Positions 60,437 through 64,000 of a DNA stretch of 64,000 bases are shown piece by piece. The notes under the pieces were generated by a model, which saw only the letters and a list, made by a program, of their open reading frames with translations, did no database searches and was not told the DNA's origin. The DNA is taken from the NCBI GenBank assembly GCA_041739465.1, contig JBGSNX010000016.1, positions 1 to 64,000 of the forward strand, in the 5' to 3' direction. The DNA is from BOKV01 sp041739465 (GTDB lineage Bacteria; Pseudomonadota; Alphaproteobacteria; Rhizobiales; Rhizobiaceae). Made by a program: the position numbers and the translations under genes. Within the stretch, counting starts at the first letter, position 1. Each line of letters opens with the position of its first letter.

Positions 60437-61129
60437 TCAGCCGGCTTTCTTCTTGCCCTTTGTCTTGGTGATCGACATCACATGGCCGATCACCCGCGAC
60501 TGCAAGGCGTTGTTTTTCTCAATGGTCGTGTGGGTGATTTCTTCGCGCCCGCCCATGGAAACGTTTGAAAGGGAGCCAGAAAAACCGGAGCCCTTGTAAA
60601 CGCGGTTGTCGCCATTGGGGATGTAGTAGTTCACCACGGTGCCGACATTCTTGCCGATGTAGCCCGGCTCGGTCGGGTCAAACATTACCACGTAGGAGAC
60701 CTTGATGCCGCGATTGCCAAGGTAGGTCGCCATTTTCGAGGCATCGTTGGCACCAAGCGAGTGGCCCATGATGACGATCGGATAGGAAACCTGCTTGGCC
60801 TTGTCGCGGGCGATGATGCGGTCGGCGAGTGCCTGCCATTCGGTGTAGCTGGTCGAAACCGCATACACCCCGGCGCGATTGATCTTCGCCGCCATCACGT
60901 CCATGCCGCGCGAAAAAATATCCATCAGGCCGCGCATCAAATAGACCTCGCCGGTACGCCTTGCCGAGGCTTCCGGTGAGTTCTGGGTGGTGACCACCTT
61001 TACCGGGTCTTCACTGCGCGCGCCGCCTGCGCTCGTCGAAGAACCTGTCGAGGAGCAGGCTGACAACGCAAGCGCGCCGGAAAGCGCAACAAGCGAAGCA
61101 AACCGCGATACTGCAGCGAAATGAGTCAT
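60437..61129 (-). CDS. Lipoprotein alpha/beta hydrolase-like protein
   Basis: A 230-residue lipoprotein. The signal ends in the lipobox LSAC (VALSGALALSACSS), followed by a Ser/Gly-rich linker and an alpha/beta-hydrolase-like core with the nucleophile elbow IVIMGHSLGAND. FDPTEPGYIGKNVGTVVNYY and SLSNVSMGGREEITHTTIEKN follow. Family is not named; activity unknown. The frame extends upstream, but ATG 61129 starts the signal peptide. Confidence 0.82.
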   Translation of the reverse strand: MTHFAAVSRFASLVALSGALALSACSSTGSSTSAGGARSEDPVKVVTTQNSPEASARRTGEVYLMRGLMDIFSRGMDVMAAKINRAGVYAVSTSYTEWQALADRIIARDKAKQVSYPIVIMGHSLGANDASKMATYLGNRGIKVSYVVMFDPTEPGYIGKNVGTVVNYYIPNGDNRVYKGSGFSGSLSNVSMGGREEITHTTIEKNNALQSRVIGHVMSITKTKGKKKAG

Positions 61130-61331
61130 GAAGCCAACCTGTGAAATGACAATACCTTGAGACCGGAATCCCAACATGATCCGGCAAATCAAGTCTTAAA
61201 TCGCAGCCCTGTCGGCTCGCGTAAAGCTGCTTTTGTCCAGCATTGGAGGCTTTGGCAGCAAGTGTTGCACAAATGCCATTGCCGTCAGCTTGCGGCCTGC
61301 CGATTTGTCGTTTCGCAAGGTCAGTATCGGC

Positions 61332-61934
61332 TCAGTGGATGCCTGGGATGATGCGTGCGGTGCGCTTCATGTAGGCGCGATATTCCTCACCGAATTGAGC
61401 TTCCATCATCGCTTCCTCCTTGCCGACACGCAGGAAATACAGCGTGCCAAAGCCGATGATGGCTGAAAACCCGGCCAGCCAGTTTGCCAGCAGGAACGGC
61501 TGGGCGACGGCCCACAGCCAGAAAGCGGTATACATCGGGTGACGAACCTTTTCGTATATTCCCGATGTCACCAGCTTGTGGTTTTCCCGCAGGTCAAGGC
61601 TGTAGGACCACATTGCGCCCAGCGCCTTGTGGGTGATGCGGAACAGCCGCAGTGAAACGGCAAACAGCACCAAACCGACGATCACGATCAACGGATGGGT
61701 CTGGTGGTCGAGGGCCGCCGGAAAGCCGCCAAAAACCCAGACCACAGGAATGATGCCAAGGCCGATATTGGCAGCAGTCATAGCGATGCGTTCGGTGCCG
61801 GAGCGGGCGGTTTTTTCCACCTTCATCTTGCGGGCGCGCCGGTTCGGTATCCAGCGGATGAGTGCCCATCCGGCAATGCAAAGGCACCAAATCACCTTGC
61901 CTGCCAATACCCAATCAATAGTCATGGACGCCAT
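61332..61934 (-). CDS. ICMT/PEMT-type membrane methyltransferase
   Basis: A 200-residue protein with about five transmembrane helices (VLAGKVIWCLCIAGWALIRW, LIVIVGLVLFAVSLRLF, PFLLANWLAGFSAIIGFGTLYFL). The C-terminal SAM-binding pattern of isoprenylcysteine methyltransferase-like enzymes is present: VTSGIYEKVRHPMYTAFWLWA, then FGEEYRAYMKRTARIIP. Substrate unknown, since bacteria lack prenylated CaaX proteins; phospholipid or small-thiol methylation is possible. An ATG 3 codons later is an alternative start. Confidence 0.87.
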   Translation of the reverse strand: MASMTIDWVLAGKVIWCLCIAGWALIRWIPNRRARKMKVEKTARSGTERIAMTAANIGLGIIPVVWVFGGFPAALDHQTHPLIVIVGLVLFAVSLRLFRITHKALGAMWSYSLDLRENHKLVTSGIYEKVRHPMYTAFWLWAVAQPFLLANWLAGFSAIIGFGTLYFLRVGKEEAMMEAQFGEEYRAYMKRTARIIPGIH

Positions 61935-61960
61935 CCTGCGGTTTCATTTGAAGTTGACGT

Positions 61961-63139
61961 CTATACGAGCTTTCCATGAGCATCAATCGCGTCAGTCAAT
62001 GCGGGGTTGAGTGCCAGCTCGCGTGAATTGAGCGGTCCAAACAGCCGCAGCATATAGTCGTAGGGCACGCGAACATCCTGGTAGAGAATGTACTGGCGGT
62101 GCGTTTCATAAAAGGACTTGCGGATTTTGGCAAAGCGCTTGGCGCTGATCGCTTTCTTGTAATCGGGCCGGTCGAGGCGAAGTTCTGCGCCAAGTTCGCC
62201 TATGCCCAGTTCCTCGAACGGGTTTGACTTATAGAAAGCGATGAAGTCGTGCTTGGTCTGGATTTCGTGCCAGAACAGCGATTTTTCTGCGACAACCCGC
62301 TTTGTCCAGTCGCGAAGGAAACCTGCACCGGGCGCCAGGGCGATCTTCAGCAGGCTGGAGCCAAGCGCCAGGAAAACCACCCGCTTGGTGGCAAGCAGGC
62401 CGGGATTTTCCTCAAGTGCAAGGGCAAGCGCTGCAACTGCCCAAACCGCACCAAATGAATGCCCGGAAATGATGATCTCGTCGTGGTCTGATGCCTTGAT
62501 CCGGGATGCAAGCTGGGTCGCAAAATCATGGTAGCGCGCCTCGATGGCCGGATTGCTGCGATGGACCATGTCGCGGGCAAATCCCCAGTCGTTGATGGTC
62601 AAAAGCAGATACAACCGTTCGCCGGGCCATTTGCATAGGATGAGCGTGGAAACAGCTGCAAAGATCAGCGTGCCGATTGCCAGCGCGATTCCCGAAACCA
62701 GAAACCCTGCCAAGAACCAGAAAAGCAGCGCGCTGAAAATTGCGAAAATGGCCAGCAAAAGAACCGGGAAAATGGTGAAAGCGAAATAGCGCTTGCTGGC
62801 CTTCCAGTAGCGGGAGACCGTGCCATCCAGGAAGAAGGCCATGAATTTGGGCATGTTGGCGAGGAAGCCGGCAGGGTGCGGCACACCCTCATAATCTTCG
62901 ATGATGTCCTGCCAGGAAAACAGCACGATGTCGGTGCTGGTTTTCCAGTTCGCGCCCTGTGTCTCACTGTGGCTTGCGATGCAATTGTTGCCAGCTGCAT
63001 CGTCCAGCGATTTGCGCTCGTGTTGGAACTTCCAAATCTCGCCGGTCTTGTTGGCGCAATGGCGGATGCGGTCCATCTGGCTTTGTGGCGAGGTCTTTTC
63101 AAAGCCCGGGAAAACGAGCACCAGTGTTGACTTTTTCAT
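61961..63139 (-). CDS. Membrane alpha/beta hydrolase-like protein, unknown function
   Basis: A 392-residue protein. A possible Rossmann-like start (MKKSTLVLVFPGFEK) precedes two long hydrophobic segments at about 120-170 (FAFTIFPVLLLAIFAIFSALL, GIALAIGTLIFAAVSTLILC), then an alpha/beta-hydrolase nucleophile elbow HDEIIISGHSFGAVWAVAALAL (Ser near 226). The C-terminus is charged. I do not know a named family. It is 26 bases upstream of the ICMT-like gene on the same strand. Confidence 0.78.
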   Translation of the reverse strand: MKKSTLVLVFPGFEKTSPQSQMDRIRHCANKTGEIWKFQHERKSLDDAAGNNCIASHSETQGANWKTSTDIVLFSWQDIIEDYEGVPHPAGFLANMPKFMAFFLDGTVSRYWKASKRYFAFTIFPVLLLAIFAIFSALLFWFLAGFLVSGIALAIGTLIFAAVSTLILCKWPGERLYLLLTINDWGFARDMVHRSNPAIEARYHDFATQLASRIKASDHDEIIISGHSFGAVWAVAALALALEENPGLLATKRVVFLALGSSLLKIALAPGAGFLRDWTKRVVAEKSLFWHEIQTKHDFIAFYKSNPFEELGIGELGAELRLDRPDYKKAISAKRFAKIRKSFYETHRQYILYQDVRVPYDYMLRLFGPLNSRELALNPALTDAIDAHGKLV

Positions 63140-63192
63140 TGGCCTATCGCGCTTTGCCGCAGCGTCGCGGCGAACTTCCGGTACGGTTCCGG

Positions 63193-63735
63193 TCAGGCCG
63201 ATCTAGCTGCATCGGCAAGGTAATTCCAGACGTAATCGGAGAACGAGCGCCAGCATTCCACGCGAAAGCGGTGTTCACTTTCCCGCACAAGGACAATTTC
63301 CGACTTCGCAAGCAAAGTTCGCGCGCAAGCTCCAACCGGAAACGCCTTGAGCGAAAGGTCACGCGGGCAGCCCGAATTGAGGGTAGAAGCCGCCTTTGGA
63401 CCTTCGACGATGATGGCGGTGTTGCGATGGGAAACGTCAACGGCGCTGAACAGATATCCGTCAGTTTCACTCAGACGCGCCGCAAGGTTTGATCCAGATG
63501 CTGCAATGATCAGCCACTCATCCGGCCCCAGCTTCAGGACAATTGTGCCGCTTTCAGCATTGGTGCTGCCGATCTCTGAGGGAAGCGGAACGCCGCAACT
63601 TTCGGCAAGCGCCGCGAGGGCCTCCTTGCCGGCCCGCAAGCTAACGCGTTCGGCGGCAGCAGCTGGTGAAAGTGTGACGCCGGACAGCGCGAAAGCACGG
63701 TCTGCCAAAGGGTGGTGGCGCATGATCTCAGCCAT
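63193..63735 (-). CDS. soxG: Sarcosine oxidase gamma subunit
   Basis: A 180-residue subunit of heterotetrameric sarcosine oxidase, which demethylates sarcosine to glycine with formation of methylene-THF and hydrogen peroxide. LKLGPDEWLI, AVDVSHRNTAIIVEGPKAASTLNSGCPRDLSL and a C-terminal RVECWRSFSDYVWNYL are conserved SoxG blocks. Its start overlaps the soxA 3' end by 8 bases, as in soxBDAG operons. Confidence 0.92.
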   Translation of the reverse strand: MAEIMRHHPLADRAFALSGVTLSPAAAAERVSLRAGKEALAALAESCGVPLPSEIGSTNAESGTIVLKLGPDEWLIIAASGSNLAARLSETDGYLFSAVDVSHRNTAIIVEGPKAASTLNSGCPRDLSLKAFPVGACARTLLAKSEIVLVRESEHRFRVECWRSFSDYVWNYLADAARSA

Positions 63736-64000
63736 TCACACGGCCTCCTTCTTCATCGAAGAACACGGATGCGGTCACTTCAACCGCGATGCTGCCATTT
63801 GGCATTGGAACGTGCAGCGTTTCGCCCAGTTTTTCGCGACCGTCTTCAATGAGACCCAGCGCGATAGACCTTCCGCAATTGGCTGACCAGTATGAGGAGG
63901 TAACGAACCCGATCATCGGCATGGGGATTGGCGCGGCAGGATCGGCAACAATCTGAGCGCCTTCCTCAAGCACAATGTTCGGGTCGATGGTCTTCAAGCC
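63728..64000 (-). CDS. soxA: Sarcosine oxidase alpha subunit, 3' end
   Basis: The last 90 codons of the alpha subunit; the gene continues beyond the right edge. The sequence corresponds to the C-terminal GcvT/YgfZ-like folate-binding domain (GFVTSSYWSANCGRSIALGLI, GETLHVPMPNGSIAVEVTASVFFD). In the full enzyme this domain accepts the methyl group onto tetrahydrofolate. Downstream soxG confirms the assignment. Confidence 0.9.
   Translation of the reverse strand, partial: GLKTIDPNIVLEEGAQIVADPAAPIPMPMIGFVTSSYWSANCGRSIALGLIEDGREKLGETLHVPMPNGSIAVEVTASVFFDEEGGRVNG

Overview
The window reads as chromosomal DNA of an alphaproteobacterium, most likely order Hyphomicrobiales (Rhizobiales). The evidence is the red-type (form IC) RuBisCO operon with a divergent cbbR, the cell-cycle regulator CpdR, a DUF459/MltB-like/galE neighbourhood, COG0523 GTPase and WD40 genes side by side, a ROSE-type leader on a small heat-shock gene, and sarcosine oxidase subunits. 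Codon use and base composition look even throughout. I see no insertion sequence, integrase, prophage block, rRNA operon or CRISPR array. Both ends cut genes (cbbY on the left, soxA on the right).

Layout: (1) 1-10539, a complete Calvin-Benson-Bassham operon on the minus strand in the order cbbF-P-T-A-L-S-X-E-Z-Y, with cbbR divergent at the promoter end. It encodes RuBisCO, its activase, phosphoribulokinase, RuBP regeneration enzymes and phosphoglycolate salvage. (2) 10593-24848, small housekeeping and accessory genes: GST, class IV aminotransferase, free methionine-R-sulfoxide reductase, AroQ, an orphan endolysin-like muramidase, KDPG aldolase, a TetR gene with two matching operators in front of an ABA4-like membrane gene, SDR, class I aminotransferase, GNAT, AprI-like inhibitor, LacI, and a MarR/8-oxoguanine-deaminase pair. 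(3) 25000-29790, a metal-handling block: a His-rich COG0523 GTPase, WD40 protein, LysR, DUF1007 protein and a His-rich NicO/RcnA-type Ni/Co transporter. (4) 29899-33828, a TRAP transporter whose membrane subunits converge on the binding-protein gene across two terminators.

(5) 34029-44129, envelope genes: ferrochelatase, SPFH/NfeD pair, arabinose-5-phosphate isomerase, beta-barrel protein, GalU, GalE, lytic transglycosylase and DUF459 protein. (6) 44158-50313, gltBD, with a terminator-like hairpin in the gltB leader. (7) 52084-54697, a bufferin-type operon: a Cys-containing secreted DUF2282 peptide, a DUF692 multinuclear iron oxygenase, a DUF2063 partner and a DoxX membrane protein. This is the RiPP-like copper-protection pathway only recently characterised in other bacteria. 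(8) 54763-64000, Hsp20 with a candidate ROSE RNA thermometer, hydrolases, HisN, a candidate anti-Shine-Dalgarno small RNA, N-formylglutamate amidohydrolase, CpdR, tRNA-Val(GAC), a CorC-type CBS protein, a lipoprotein hydrolase, an ICMT-like methyltransferase, a membrane hydrolase and soxG/soxA.

Together the genes suggest a facultatively autotrophic bacterium that imports organic acids by TRAP transport, assimilates ammonium by GS/GOGAT, uses methylated amines such as sarcosine, and devotes considerable coding to Zn/Ni/Co and copper handling. The most unusual items are the bufferin operon, the ROSE-like leader, the candidate sRNA at 57297-57375, the paired TetR operators and the gltB leader hairpin. 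All calls rest on reading the sequence; no database search or folding program was run.
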